NCBI GenBank assembly: GCA_027306995.1
Contig: DAHUXS010000012.1
Location: 1 to 64,000 of the forward strand
DNA: 64,000 nt
Direction: 5' to 3'
Origin: Lysobacter sp.
GTDB lineage: Bacteria > Pseudomonadota > Gammaproteobacteria > Xanthomonadales > Xanthomonadaceae
This document shows positions 43,101 to 50,982 of the stretch, in pieces (the stretch's first letter is position 1; every line of letters begins with the position of its first letter). Under the pieces are notes generated by a model. The model saw nothing but the letters and a program-made list of their open reading frames with translations, ran no database searches and was not told where the DNA came from. Both the position numbers and the translations under genes were made by a program.

Positions 43101-43695
43101 CGCGCAGGTCGGTCAGGCGCTCGAGGTTCTCGCGGGTGTGGCGGATGCGGGTCTCGGTTTCCTTGCGGCGCTCCTTGTACTTGGAGATGCCGGCCGCTTC
43201 CTCGAGGTAAATGCGCAGCTCTTCGGGCTTGGCCTCGATGATCTGGCTGATCATGCCCTGCTCGATGATCGAGTAGCTGCGCGGGCCGAGGCCGGTGCCG
43301 AGGAACAGGTCGGTGATGTCGCGGCGGCGGCACTTGGCGCCGTTGAGGTAGTACTGGCTCTGGCCGTCGCGGCCCACCGAACGCTTCACCGAGATTTCGG
43401 TAAAGGCGGCGTACTCGCCGGCGATGGCGTGGTCGGAGTTGTCGAAGATCAGCTCGACCGTCGCCTGCGACACCGGCTTGCGCGCGTTGGAACCCGAGAA
43501 AATGACGTCGGTGGCGTTGTCGCCGCGCAGGCGGCTGGCCGAGGATTCGCCCATCACCCAGCGCACGGCGTCGATGATGTTGGACTTGCCGCAACCGTTC
43601 GGACCGACGATGCCGGTCATGTTGGTCGGCAGGTGCAGCGTGGTGGGATCGACGAAGGATTTGAAGCCGGCGAGCTTGATGGTGGACAGACGCAT
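40192..43695 (-). CDS. smc: Chromosome segregation SMC ATPase
   Basis: Condensin ATPase of 1167 aa, the usual length. Walker A GPNGCGKSN (31-39), long coiled coils on both sides of a hinge (about residues 510-640), signature LLSGGEKAMTAVAL and Walker B FCLLDEVDAPLDEANV near the C-terminus. First gene of the smc-zipA-ligA-epmA unit, 77 bases before zipA. An AT-rich promoter-like region with a TATAAT lies 70 bases upstream. Confidence 0.98.
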   Translation of the reverse strand: MRLSTIKLAGFKSFVDPTTLHLPTNMTGIVGPNGCGKSNIIDAVRWVMGESSASRLRGDNATDVIFSGSNARKPVSQATVELIFDNSDHAIAGEYAAFTEISVKRSVGRDGQSQYYLNGAKCRRRDITDLFLGTGLGPRSYSIIEQGMISQIIEAKPEELRIYLEEAAGISKYKERRKETETRIRHTRENLERLTDLRDEVGKQLQHLARQAKQAEQYTTLQSEKLVKDAEWKALQFRALDVQLQAHRHALAGDETRLEQLVAEQREAERQIETGRVRHQEASDAHAKAQAEVYEVGGTLARIEQQIQHQKEMSTRLQQARDEAEAALNELVGHISGDGEKLTVLKGALEESEPRLSALKTEDEAKQAALRDADAALADWQQRWDTHSREQSEAARSGDVERTRVDYLDRQLLDAERRREKLEGERSGLDLDALANAYSEAQQGHDTHKSALDGLTTDLETRKAAVTQLQEEQRNAQTELADVRKELQSARGRLSSLETLQNAALGQEQGAAVEWLKKHGLDSARRVGETLDVQEGWEAAVEGALGQMIEGVLVESPETLVEALGELGEGRLTLVSPEAGNGEFADTSLAARVKGPLAIRRLLAQLHVAETLDQARSLLATLGEGASVITRAGERLGPGWVRVVRSGAAKQGALVREREIQSLRSNIETLQARERELDQKIGSARDRALAAEQEREDAQRALYHAHRNVSELAGRLQSQQGRLQNARDRIAAIETELAQIAQASEEAQAGTREARSRLESTVDKMAGLEQARTALDSERRTLGEQRDNARQAARESRDALHALQLSLESQRTQVTSLMQSLDRMGSQRGQLDTRLGELVGQLAEGDSPVQALDQQRQAALAERIRVDQGLTAARAKLESIDNELREFEQTRQQRDSHSITQREAISQRKLDQQALALSAEQLRVAVTSAGFILDDVINTLQEDADVQAWERTVTDLETRMRRLEPVNLAAIQEHAEAAQRKEYLDAQDNDLTTALETLEDAIRKIDRETRGRFKDTFDRVNAGVQELYPRLFGGGHAYLELTGEDLLDTGVAIMARPPGKRVSNISLLSGGEKAMTAVALVFAIFRLNPAPFCLLDEVDAPLDEANVGRFTAMVSEMSESVQFLFVTHNKATMEAARQMLGVTMREAGVSRMVSVDLAEASRLAGVA

Positions 43696-43751
43696 GGGTC
43701 GAAGGAGCTTCCTGCGCCATTCAGCGCATCAAGTTTTAGATGAGATATCGC

Positions 43752-43771
43752 CTATAACTATTTGATTATAG
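43752..43771 (-). promoter_or_regulatory. AT-rich dyad and candidate smc promoter
   Basis: CTATAA-N8-TTATAG is an inverted repeat in the 249-base gap upstream of smc. On the minus strand it contains a perfect TATAAT (43770-43765). The -35 (CTGTTT or similar, 17 bases up) is weak. Nothing else was recognised in this gap (43696-43944) apart from the ribosome site of the small secreted protein. Confidence 0.5.
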
Positions 43772-43944
43772 AAACAAGGCGCCCCGAAAACAGCACGGGA
43801 TTCCGCAGTATAGCGGGGCCGACCGTGGTTGACCGTCAGGGATGGACCAGAGATGACGAAACCGTCACTCAACCTCCGGGGAGCAGGCCCGTTGATGGTG
43901 GCGAGTTCGCAACGAACTCCCTACCCCCACACGAGGACACCACC

Positions 43945-44301
43945 ATGATCCGCAACCTCCTGATCGCCGCCGGCATCGCCAGCTTGTCGTTCGCCGCCAT
44001 TGCCCCGGCCACCGCTTCCGCCGCGACCACCGCCAAGAAGCACGAGTCGCGCTGGGATCGCCACCACCCGCGCCGCGACGAGGTCAACGATCGCCTGACC
44101 AACCAGAACCGCCGCATCCATGAAGAGCGCAAGGAAGGCGATCTGACCAAGGCGCAGGCGCGCACGCTGCATCGTGACGACCGCCGCATCCGCCAGGAAG
44201 AACGCGACATGGCGGCGCAGAACGGTGGCCATATCACCAAGTCGGAACAGCACGTGCTGAACCAGCAGGAAAACGCGGTCAGCAAGCAGATCGGGAAGTA
44301 A
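43945..44301 (+). CDS. Small secreted basic/acidic helical protein
   Basis: Exported protein of 118 aa, with a signal peptide cut after TASA (about residue 27). The mature part is highly charged and predicted helical (HHPRRDEVNDRLTNQNRRI, then DLTKAQARTLHRDDRRIR and GGHITKSEQHVLNQQENAVS). Similar periplasmic proteins occur widely in proteobacteria; the name and function are not established. The ATG at 43945 is chosen because the signal peptide begins there; the in-frame extension to 43762 has no support. A hairpin terminator follows. Confidence 0.82.
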   Translation: MIRNLLIAAGIASLSFAAIAPATASAATTAKKHESRWDRHHPRRDEVNDRLTNQNRRIHEERKEGDLTKAQARTLHRDDRRIRQEERDMAAQNGGHITKSEQHVLNQQENAVSKQIGK

Positions 44302-44312
44302 GCACGCGCGGG

Positions 44313-44343
44313 ACGGCTCGCCCGGCAGCGTCGGGCGAGCCGT
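44313..44343. terminator. Bidirectional hairpin between the secreted protein and the ABC ATPase
   Basis: A 12-base perfect stem (ACGGCTCGCCCG at 44313-44324 with its complement at 44332-44343) and a seven-base loop, in the gap between two convergent genes. No long T-run. It reaches the last base of the ATPase stop codon. Confidence 0.75.
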
Positions 44344-45431
44344 CAGCCACGCATCCGCTGGCCGTTTTCCGGATCGAACAGCAGCGCATGACGACCGTCG
44401 CAGGACAGCGTCATTGCGGAACCGACGATCGGCATCGCGTTTTCCCCCGCCATCCGCACCACGCTGGCCTGCCCTGCAACGGACAGATGCGCGAATGTCT
44501 CGCTGCCCAGCGCTTCGACCACGGCCACCGTCGCTGGCGTGCCCTGTCCGCCGCCGTCGCGCAACACCATGTGCTCGGGGCGCAATCCAACCTTGACCGT
44601 GCGTCCGTGCCAATCTCCCGGAATCGTCGCGCCGACCAGATCCAGCATCGAACCGTCATTGAACACCAGGCGCGGACCAGTCGGGAGATCCAGTCGTCCC
44701 TGCAGGATGTTCATCGCCGGGCTGCCGAGGAAGGTCGCCACGAACAGGTTGGCCGGGTCGCGGTACAGCGCCATCGGCGTGTCGATCTGCTGGAGCTTGC
44801 CATCGAGCAGCACCGCGATGCGCTGGCCCAGCGTCATCGCCTCGACCTGGTCGTGGGTGACGTAGATCATCGTGGTGCCGAGGCTGGCGTGGATGCGCGC
44901 GATTTCGGTGCGCATCACCGCGCGCAATTTGGCGTCGAGATTGGACAGCGGCTCGTCGAGCAGGAACACCTGCGGCTCCCGTACCAGCGCACGCCCGAGC
45001 GCGACGCGTTGGCGCTGCCCGCCGGAAAGCTGGCCCGGCTTGCGATCCAGCACCTTGTCGAGCTCGAGCATCCTGGCGGCGTCTTCGACGCGACGGCGGA
45101 TCTCGGCTGTCGCGACACGGCGCAGGCTCAAGCCGAAACCGAGGTTCTCGGCAACGCTCATGTGCGGATACAGCGCATAGCTCTGGAACACCATCGCGAT
45201 GTCGCGATCCTTCGGCGCGACGTCGTTCACCACGCGATCGCCGATCCGCAGCGCGCCGGAAGAAATCTCCTCGAGGCCGGCGATCATGCGCAGCAAGGTC
45301 GACTTGCCGCAGCCGGACGGACCGACCAGCACCAGGCGTTCGCCATCGGCGACCTCGAAGCTCGCGCCTTCAACGGCGACATGGCCGTTCGGGTATTCCT
45401 TGCGCACTTGCTCCAGGCTCACACTCGCCAT
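44343..45431 (-). CDS. Sugar ABC transporter ATP-binding protein (UgpC/MsmK type)
   Basis: ATPase of a carbohydrate importer (362 aa). GPSGCGKST, LSGGQRQRVALGRALVREP, FLLDEPLSNLDAKLR and THDQVEAMTLGQRI are intact, and the C-terminal TOBE/OB domain (about 235-362, with LRPEHMVL) is typical of MalK/UgpC/MsmK. No permease is adjacent; the nearest ones are at 50158-51860, so it probably energises those. It is divergent from the GH1 gene, with a LacI-type operator at 45502. The start at 45431 (ASVSLEQV) is preferred over 45449. Confidence 0.93.
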   Translation of the reverse strand: MASVSLEQVRKEYPNGHVAVEGASFEVADGERLVLVGPSGCGKSTLLRMIAGLEEISSGALRIGDRVVNDVAPKDRDIAMVFQSYALYPHMSVAENLGFGLSLRRVATAEIRRRVEDAARMLELDKVLDRKPGQLSGGQRQRVALGRALVREPQVFLLDEPLSNLDAKLRAVMRTEIARIHASLGTTMIYVTHDQVEAMTLGQRIAVLLDGKLQQIDTPMALYRDPANLFVATFLGSPAMNILQGRLDLPTGPRLVFNDGSMLDLVGATIPGDWHGRTVKVGLRPEHMVLRDGGGQGTPATVAVVEALGSETFAHLSVAGQASVVRMAGENAMPIVGSAMTLSCDGRHALLFDPENGQRMRG

Positions 45432-45501
45432 GCATCGCTCCAATCGCACAATGTTTTTTGCGGCATCGGGTGCAAGCTGGGCGATGTCGCGATATCCTCA
45501 A

Positions 45502-45515
45502 TGTAACCGCTTACA
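45502..45515. promoter_or_regulatory. LacI-family operator 1 (ABC ATPase / GH1 gene)
   Basis: TGTAACCGCTTACA, arms TGTAA/TTACA around a central CG, preceded by AA as at the other two sites. It lies 12 bases before the GH1 ATG and 70 bases before the ATPase start, so one site can control both divergent units. Confidence 0.85.
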
Positions 45516-45527
45516 CAGTGCTCCGCC

Positions 45528-46901
45528 ATGCCGATGAACCAAGCCAAGAGCCCCCGCTTCCCCGACGGCTTCCTGTGGGGATCCGCCACCGCCGCCCACC
45601 AGATCGAAGGCTATCCGCTGGCCGATGGCGCCGGCCCGAGCATTTGGACGCGTTTCGCGCACACGCCCGGGATGACCCTGAATGGCGACAACGGCGACAT
45701 CGCCTGCGACCACTACCATCGCTGGAAGCAGGACGTGGCCCTGATGCGCGAGCTCGGGCTGAAGGCCTACCGCTTCAGCACCTCGTGGTCGCGCATCCTT
45801 CCCGAGGGCACCGGGCGGGTGAACCAGGCCGGCCTCGACTTCTATTCGCGGCTGGTCGACGAATTGCTGGCGAACGACATCGAGCCCCTGCTCACCCTCT
45901 ACCACTGGGACCTGCCGGCGGCGCTCGACGACCGCGGCGGCTGGCTGAATCGCGACATCGCCCACTGGTTCGCCGAATACGGCGACGTGCTCTATCGCGC
46001 GCTCGACGGACGCGTCAAGAAATGGGTGACCTTGAACGAACCGTGGGTCGTCACCGATGGCGGCTACCTGCATGGCGCGTTGGCGCCGGGACATCGCAGC
46101 AAGTACGAAACCCCGATCGCCACCCACAACCTGATGCGCGCGCACGGTGCGGCAGTGCAGGCCTATCGCGCCAGCGGCAAGCACGAGATCGGGCTGGTGG
46201 TGAACATCGAACCGAAGTATCCGGCCAGCGATTCGGCGGAAGATGCGGCGGCGGTGAAACGCGCGCACGCCTACATGAACGAACAATACCTGGATGCCGC
46301 GCTGCTCGGTCGTTACCCGCCCGAACTCAAGCAGATCTTTGGCGACGCCTGGCCGGAATGGCCGGCCGAGGATTTCGAACTGATCAAGCAGAAGCTCGAC
46401 TTTATCGGCATCAACTACTACACCCGTAGCGTCACCAAGGCCGCGACCAGCTATCCGCTGGATACCGCGGTGGTGAAGCAGCCACTCGGCACCTATACCG
46501 AAACCGGCTGGGAAGTGTTCCCGCAGGGATTGACGGACCTGCTGCTGTGGTCGAAGGAACGCTACGGCAACATCCCGACCTACATCACCGAGAACGGCGC
46601 TGCCTTCTTCGATCCGCCGACGGCCGAAGGCGGCCGCGTGCGCGATCCGTTGCGCATCGACTACCTGCAAAAACACATCAGCGCGATCGGCCATGCCATC
46701 GAGGCCGGCTGCGACATTCGCGGCTACATGGTGTGGTCGCTGCTCGACAACCTCGAATGGTCGCTCGGCTATTCGAAACGTTTTGGCATCGTCCACGTCA
46801 ATTACGGCACGCTGGAACGCACACCCAAGGACAGTGCCCGCTACTACTCGAAGGTCGTCGCGACCAACGGCGCGTCGCTGGCGGAACCGCTGCCTTACTG
46901 A
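45528..46901 (+). CDS. GH1 family beta-glucosidase
   Basis: Glycoside hydrolase family 1 enzyme (457 aa) without a signal peptide, so cytoplasmic. Acid/base Glu171 in WVTLNEPWV and nucleophile Glu355 in YITENGAAF; the N-terminal FPDGFLWGSATAAHQIEG signature is present. It would hydrolyse imported beta-linked glucose oligosaccharides to glucose. It is controlled by the LacI-type site just upstream and convergent with the discoidin/six-hairpin gene, overlapping it by seven bases. No clear ribosome site before the ATG. Confidence 0.96.
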   Translation: MPMNQAKSPRFPDGFLWGSATAAHQIEGYPLADGAGPSIWTRFAHTPGMTLNGDNGDIACDHYHRWKQDVALMRELGLKAYRFSTSWSRILPEGTGRVNQAGLDFYSRLVDELLANDIEPLLTLYHWDLPAALDDRGGWLNRDIAHWFAEYGDVLYRALDGRVKKWVTLNEPWVVTDGGYLHGALAPGHRSKYETPIATHNLMRAHGAAVQAYRASGKHEIGLVVNIEPKYPASDSAEDAAAVKRAHAYMNEQYLDAALLGRYPPELKQIFGDAWPEWPAEDFELIKQKLDFIGINYYTRSVTKAATSYPLDTAVVKQPLGTYTETGWEVFPQGLTDLLLWSKERYGNIPTYITENGAAFFDPPTAEGGRVRDPLRIDYLQKHISAIGHAIEAGCDIRGYMVWSLLDNLEWSLGYSKRFGIVHVNYGTLERTPKDSARYYSKVVATNGASLAEPLPY

Positions 46902-49900
46902 GCGATTTCGATTTCGACCTTGCGTGCGTTGGCGGGAATCGCTAGCGTTCCGTTCTGCCAGTGCGCGACGCGGCCATCGATGCGCGTCGTGCCGGGTTTG
47001 CGGCCCTTGAGTGGCCACGGCAGCAGAAAGCCGCGCGACGGTTTCGCGTTACCGTCGAATGCCAACGACAGGCGATCGCCCCGTTGCGCGAACGTGTAAC
47101 CCAAGGTTCCCCACGGCGTCTGCAAGCCATGGACGCCGACACCGCGCCCTTGCAGCCATGACGGTGGAATGCCGGCGGCAATAACCATCGCCCCGGCATC
47201 GTTGTCGTAAGCGAACATCTCGACTGCCGAGCGCGCGGCCTCCGACTCGACCCAGGCATGCGGCAAGTCGCCGACGAAGAACGGCACGCGCGGCGTGCGC
47301 GAGATGACCTCCGCCCACTGGTTCCACTGCGGCGGTTGTTGCTGCGACAGGAACCAGCGCATCGCGTCGTTGGCGCGTTCGCGCCAACCCAGTCGCACGA
47401 AAGTGCCCACTACCCGCAATTCGTAGGGCGTGTAGTCCTTCCATTCGAGCCGGCCATCGCGGCGTTGTTCGAATCGCGACCAGTATTGTCGGAAGGTGTT
47501 GTCGAGCAACGGCTGCGGCAGCTTGTCCTGCAATCCCGCGAAGGTCAGCAGCACCGAAGTCGACGTCGCGTCGAAATCGCCCAGTTCCGCCGAACCGGGA
47601 ATGAAATCGATCTTATGCTGTTCGGCAGCCAGGCGGATCGATGCGAGGAAAGCACGCTCGAAGTCATCCCCGGCCCGTGTATAATGTGATTTTTCCTCGG
47701 CATGACCCAGCCAACCGGCGATGCCGGCGGCATCGCGATAGCCGCGCAGCGCCCAGGCATCGTCCCAATAGGAATGCACGGGCTTGGCCGAATAGCCTTC
47801 GTGGCTGATCGAGGCCGGCATCAATCCACGCAGTGCCGGATTGGCGATCGCATCCGGCTTGGCATCGTTCTCCCTGCGCAAATCGTCCATGTAGGCGACG
47901 GCAGCGCGCACATGCGGCCACATCGATTCCAGCAGTTTCCTGTCGCGGCCATAGCGATAGTGCTGGGCGATGGCATGAATCAGTTCGCCGTGGCTATCGT
48001 TCTCGGGCACCGGATCGCTGCCGCGCCCGTCGACGCAGCACGGCACCTTGCCGTTATCGAACTGGTACGGCGCGTACCAGCGCAGGTAATCGGTCACCGC
48101 GTCGTCGTGCCCGAATGCCAGCAGGACATCGCCGATCATCGCGCCGTCGCGGATCCACGAGCGCGCATACGAGCGCGTGCCCGGTTGCAGGCGCGGCCCG
48201 TCACGCGAAATCAGCATCCAAGCCAGTGCGGTCTTCACGCTGTCGGCGAAATGACGACCATCGGCCGGCACGTCGATGCGGACGCGACCGAGCATGTCAC
48301 GCCAGCGGGCGGTCATCCGTTGTTGCGCCTGTGCCGCCTGGCCGGGCATGAGTGCGGTTCCGCCACCCTCCAGGGGTGCGGCCCAATCGATCTCCCGGGT
48401 TTCGCCCGGCTTCAATGTCATCCGGTAGATGATCACGCCAGATGCCAATCCGTCCGCATCCTCGACGGAGCGCGCGCTGGAATCCTCTCCGCGTTCGAGG
48501 CGCTGCGCGCCTTCGCCACCGTCGAAACTCCCCGCGAATGCGGCATCAGGCATCTGCGACAGCCCCACCCGCGCCTTGCCGTCGATCACGATCTCGCGGT
48601 CACGCAATGACAATGCGTGGATCGGCGCATGGCCGCCGGGCGTGCTCAGGAACTGCCTGGGCGGATTGACCTGCATCGGTCGCACCGCCAGCGCCAGCGC
48701 CAGCTTCTGCGGTTTCGCCGTGACGTTGCGCAGGCGATATCGCGTGACCAGTCGCGACGCACCCGGGCTCCCATCGCCGAAACTGGTGATGTCGAGCGTC
48801 CAGCGCGGATGCGTCCAGCGCACACTCGGGATCGGCAGTGCTCCGTCCTGCAGCGACTGCGATGTCTTCACGTCGGCCCAGGTGACCAGCTTGCCGCCAT
48901 CGAGCACGAAGGGTTCGATACTGGCATCGCCGCGCGCAAGTTCGACCGCGCCATCCTCGCCCATCAATCCGTGTTGATGCCCACCGCTGATGCCGAGCAA
49001 CGTCCAGTACGGCTGCTCGCCGGAGAAGCCGCGAGGCCACAGTCCGCGCCGATGATCTTTCGCAACAGCCTCGAGGAATGCTGTCCTGCTTTCGCCCATG
49101 GCCAGCGGCTGCAACTCCACGTCGGCCAGCGCGTATCCCTTTTCCATCGCACTGTGCAAGACGCGCAAGCGCAGGTAGCGTGCTTCGGATTCCGGCAGGA
49201 ACAGCAGGTCGACACCGCCATCGCCACCATGCACTTCACGCGCCAGCTGCCACTGGCGGCCATCCTCGGACAGATCGACGGCGTAATCGGTCGCATGCAA
49301 TCCCGGCAGCCACTGCAACCGCAGTCCGCCGAATTCGCGCATCGCACCGAAATCAAGCTGCAACGCATGTGCGCCAGAAGGCGCACGCCACGCGGTGTTC
49401 GGATCTCCATCCACCGCATTGGAGGCGACGCCATCCATCGGGGAAGTATCGGCACTCGCGGATATCGGACCAGGTGCGCCCACCGGCGGCAGTTCGCGGA
49501 AACCGAGGTCGGCGATGCAGGCCTCGCCCGCCCCGCCCTTGGCTGCGCTCACCGTCAATTCGAGCGATGCGCTTTCCTTCAGCGTGTGATCGCTGCCCGG
49601 CCCCCACGCGAAATCGATCTGGCGCTTACGGATGCGCAGCGGTGTCCATGCCGGCGGCAATTCGATGGATGGTTTGCGCGACCACCAGACATTGTCGCCG
49701 GAGGTATCGCCGAACTTGAATTCGATGTTGTTGGCCGGCCCCTTGCCGCGCCATTGCAGATCGAAGGCGTAGTTGGCCGGATATCGCAACGGCAATGCCC
49801 GTTTCGCGACAGCATAGCCGGAACGTCCGCGAAAATCGTAATCGAGGCATAGCGCCTTGCCGGACGGGCCGTCGACTTGCCTGATCTTCGCGGAAACACC

Positions 49901-50065
49901 GTCGGAAGCGACTGCGCTCCAAGTCGAAAGATCGCGAAAATCATCGAGTACCTGGCGATCGGTGGCGGACGCACCGGCTACGGCAGACATCAACAGGAAA
50001 CCAAGCACCAATTTGCAGATCGTGTTCAAGTCATTTCGCTTCGCATTATTCTCGATGCCATCCAT
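46895..50065 (-). CDS. Large secreted discoidin / six-hairpin glycosidase-like protein A
   Basis: Exported protein of 1056 aa of no family I can name with confidence. After the signal segment (LVLGFLLMSAVAGASA), residues about 40-192 look like a CIA30/CBM11-type sandwich, about 205-320 like an F5/8-type C (discoidin) domain, about 340-620 a beta-supersandwich (YWTLLGISGGHQHG) and about 625-990 an (alpha/alpha)6 barrel. Candidate catalytic elements are SWIRDGAMIGD (Asp640), NDSHGELI, ISHEGYSAKPVHSYWDD and ELGDFDATS. It shares this layout and these motifs with the protein at 54722. It follows the malG-like permease after 92 bases containing two hairpins. The start at 50065 is chosen for the signal peptide; the upstream frame lies in the permease gene. 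Confidence 0.82.
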   Translation of the reverse strand: MDGIENNAKRNDLNTICKLVLGFLLMSAVAGASATDRQVLDDFRDLSTWSAVASDGVSAKIRQVDGPSGKALCLDYDFRGRSGYAVAKRALPLRYPANYAFDLQWRGKGPANNIEFKFGDTSGDNVWWSRKPSIELPPAWTPLRIRKRQIDFAWGPGSDHTLKESASLELTVSAAKGGAGEACIADLGFRELPPVGAPGPISASADTSPMDGVASNAVDGDPNTAWRAPSGAHALQLDFGAMREFGGLRLQWLPGLHATDYAVDLSEDGRQWQLAREVHGGDGGVDLLFLPESEARYLRLRVLHSAMEKGYALADVELQPLAMGESRTAFLEAVAKDHRRGLWPRGFSGEQPYWTLLGISGGHQHGLMGEDGAVELARGDASIEPFVLDGGKLVTWADVKTSQSLQDGALPIPSVRWTHPRWTLDITSFGDGSPGASRLVTRYRLRNVTAKPQKLALALAVRPMQVNPPRQFLSTPGGHAPIHALSLRDREIVIDGKARVGLSQMPDAAFAGSFDGGEGAQRLERGEDSSARSVEDADGLASGVIIYRMTLKPGETREIDWAAPLEGGGTALMPGQAAQAQQRMTARWRDMLGRVRIDVPADGRHFADSVKTALAWMLISRDGPRLQPGTRSYARSWIRDGAMIGDVLLAFGHDDAVTDYLRWYAPYQFDNGKVPCCVDGRGSDPVPENDSHGELIHAIAQHYRYGRDRKLLESMWPHVRAAVAYMDDLRRENDAKPDAIANPALRGLMPASISHEGYSAKPVHSYWDDAWALRGYRDAAGIAGWLGHAEEKSHYTRAGDDFERAFLASIRLAAEQHKIDFIPGSAELGDFDATSTSVLLTFAGLQDKLPQPLLDNTFRQYWSRFEQRRDGRLEWKDYTPYELRVVGTFVRLGWRERANDAMRWFLSQQQPPQWNQWAEVISRTPRVPFFVGDLPHAWVESEAARSAVEMFAYDNDAGAMVIAAGIPPSWLQGRGVGVHGLQTPWGTLGYTFAQRGDRLSLAFDGNAKPSRGFLLPWPLKGRKPGTTRIDGRVAHWQNGTLAIPANARKVEIEIAQ

Positions 50066-50094
50066 GGCGATGCACCATCGCTTCGAATCGTCCT

Positions 50095-50116
50095 GCCCGG
50101 CCATCCGTGGCCGGGC
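50095..50116. repeat. Hairpin 1 between permease and protein A genes
   Basis: GCCCGGCCA and TGGCCGGGC form a perfect nine-base stem with a TCCG loop. It lies in the leader of the gene for large protein A, 30 bases before its ATG. Confidence 0.75.
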
Positions 50117-50120
50117 GTTC

Positions 50121-50157
50121 GCATCCATGCGCGCCAGTGGCGCGCGAGCATGGATGC
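50121..50157. repeat. Hairpin 2 directly after the permease stop
   Basis: Outer stem GCATCCATGC / GCATGGATGC is perfect (10 bases), inner stem GCGCC / GGCGC has an AGT loop, and four bases bulge on one side. It begins at the first base after the permease stop codon (minus strand) and looks like a transcript-stability or attenuation element. Confidence 0.75.
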
Positions 50158-50982
50158 TCACCCTTTCACGCTCCCCACCAGCAAGCCCTGGATGTAGTAG
50201 CGCTGCAGCATCAGGAACAGCACCAGCACCGGCAGGATGGTCACCACTGCGCCCGCCATCATCAGTTCGTTGTCCTGCACGTGTTCGCGCGACAGCGACG
50301 CCAGCGCGACCGGCAGGGTCTGCAACGACTGGTCGCCGAGCACGATCAACGGCCACATGAAATCGTTCCAGGCGCCGAGGAAACTGAAGATCCCCAACGT
50401 GACCAGGATCGGCTTCAGCACTGGAAGCACGATCTGCCAGAAGATCCGCCACTCGCCAGCGCCATCGATGCGCGCGGCTTCCAGCAGTTCATCGGGAATC
50501 GACCGTGCGTATTGCCGCACCAGGTAGATGCCGAAGATGCCCGCCAGTCCCGGCACCATCGCCCCGATCCAGGTATTCACCAGGCCCATTTCCTTGAGCA
50601 GCAGGAACAGTGGCATCATCGCCACCTGCGCCGGGATCACCAGCGCCGCCAGCATCGCCCGGAACACCTTGTCGCGACCGCGCGAGCGCAGCTTGGCGAA
50701 GGCGTAACCGGCCAGCGTGTTGACCAGCACCGACGACACCATCACGCCGGTGGAGATGACCAGGCTGTTGAAGAAATGGCGCCCCATGCCGGAGCGTTCG
50801 AACAATTGCCGGTAGTTCTGCAGCGTCGGCGTCGACGGCAGCCATGGCGCGGGGAAATGGCTGGCCTCGCCAGGTTGCATGAACGAGACCGACAGCATCC
50901 ACAGCAACGGACCGAGGCTGAGCGCGGCGATCATCACCAGCAACAGGTTGACCATGATCGTGGTTGAAGCGCGCGAATTCAT
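50158..50982 (-). CDS. Carbohydrate ABC transporter permease (MalG/CUT1 type)
   Basis: Membrane protein of 274 aa with six helices. The ATPase-contact loop is ELLEAARIDGAGEWRIFWQIVLP (EAA motif), followed by PILVTLGIFSFLGAWNDFMWPL as in MalG-like subunits. Its ATG overlaps the stop of the MalF-like gene (ATGA, 50979-50982). The last member of the GH144-binding protein-permease-permease unit before the two hairpins. Confidence 0.94.
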   Translation of the reverse strand: MNSRASTTIMVNLLLVMIAALSLGPLLWMLSVSFMQPGEASHFPAPWLPSTPTLQNYRQLFERSGMGRHFFNSLVISTGVMVSSVLVNTLAGYAFAKLRSRGRDKVFRAMLAALVIPAQVAMMPLFLLLKEMGLVNTWIGAMVPGLAGIFGIYLVRQYARSIPDELLEAARIDGAGEWRIFWQIVLPVLKPILVTLGIFSFLGAWNDFMWPLIVLGDQSLQTLPVALASLSREHVQDNELMMAGAVVTILPVLVLFLMLQRYYIQGLLVGSVKG

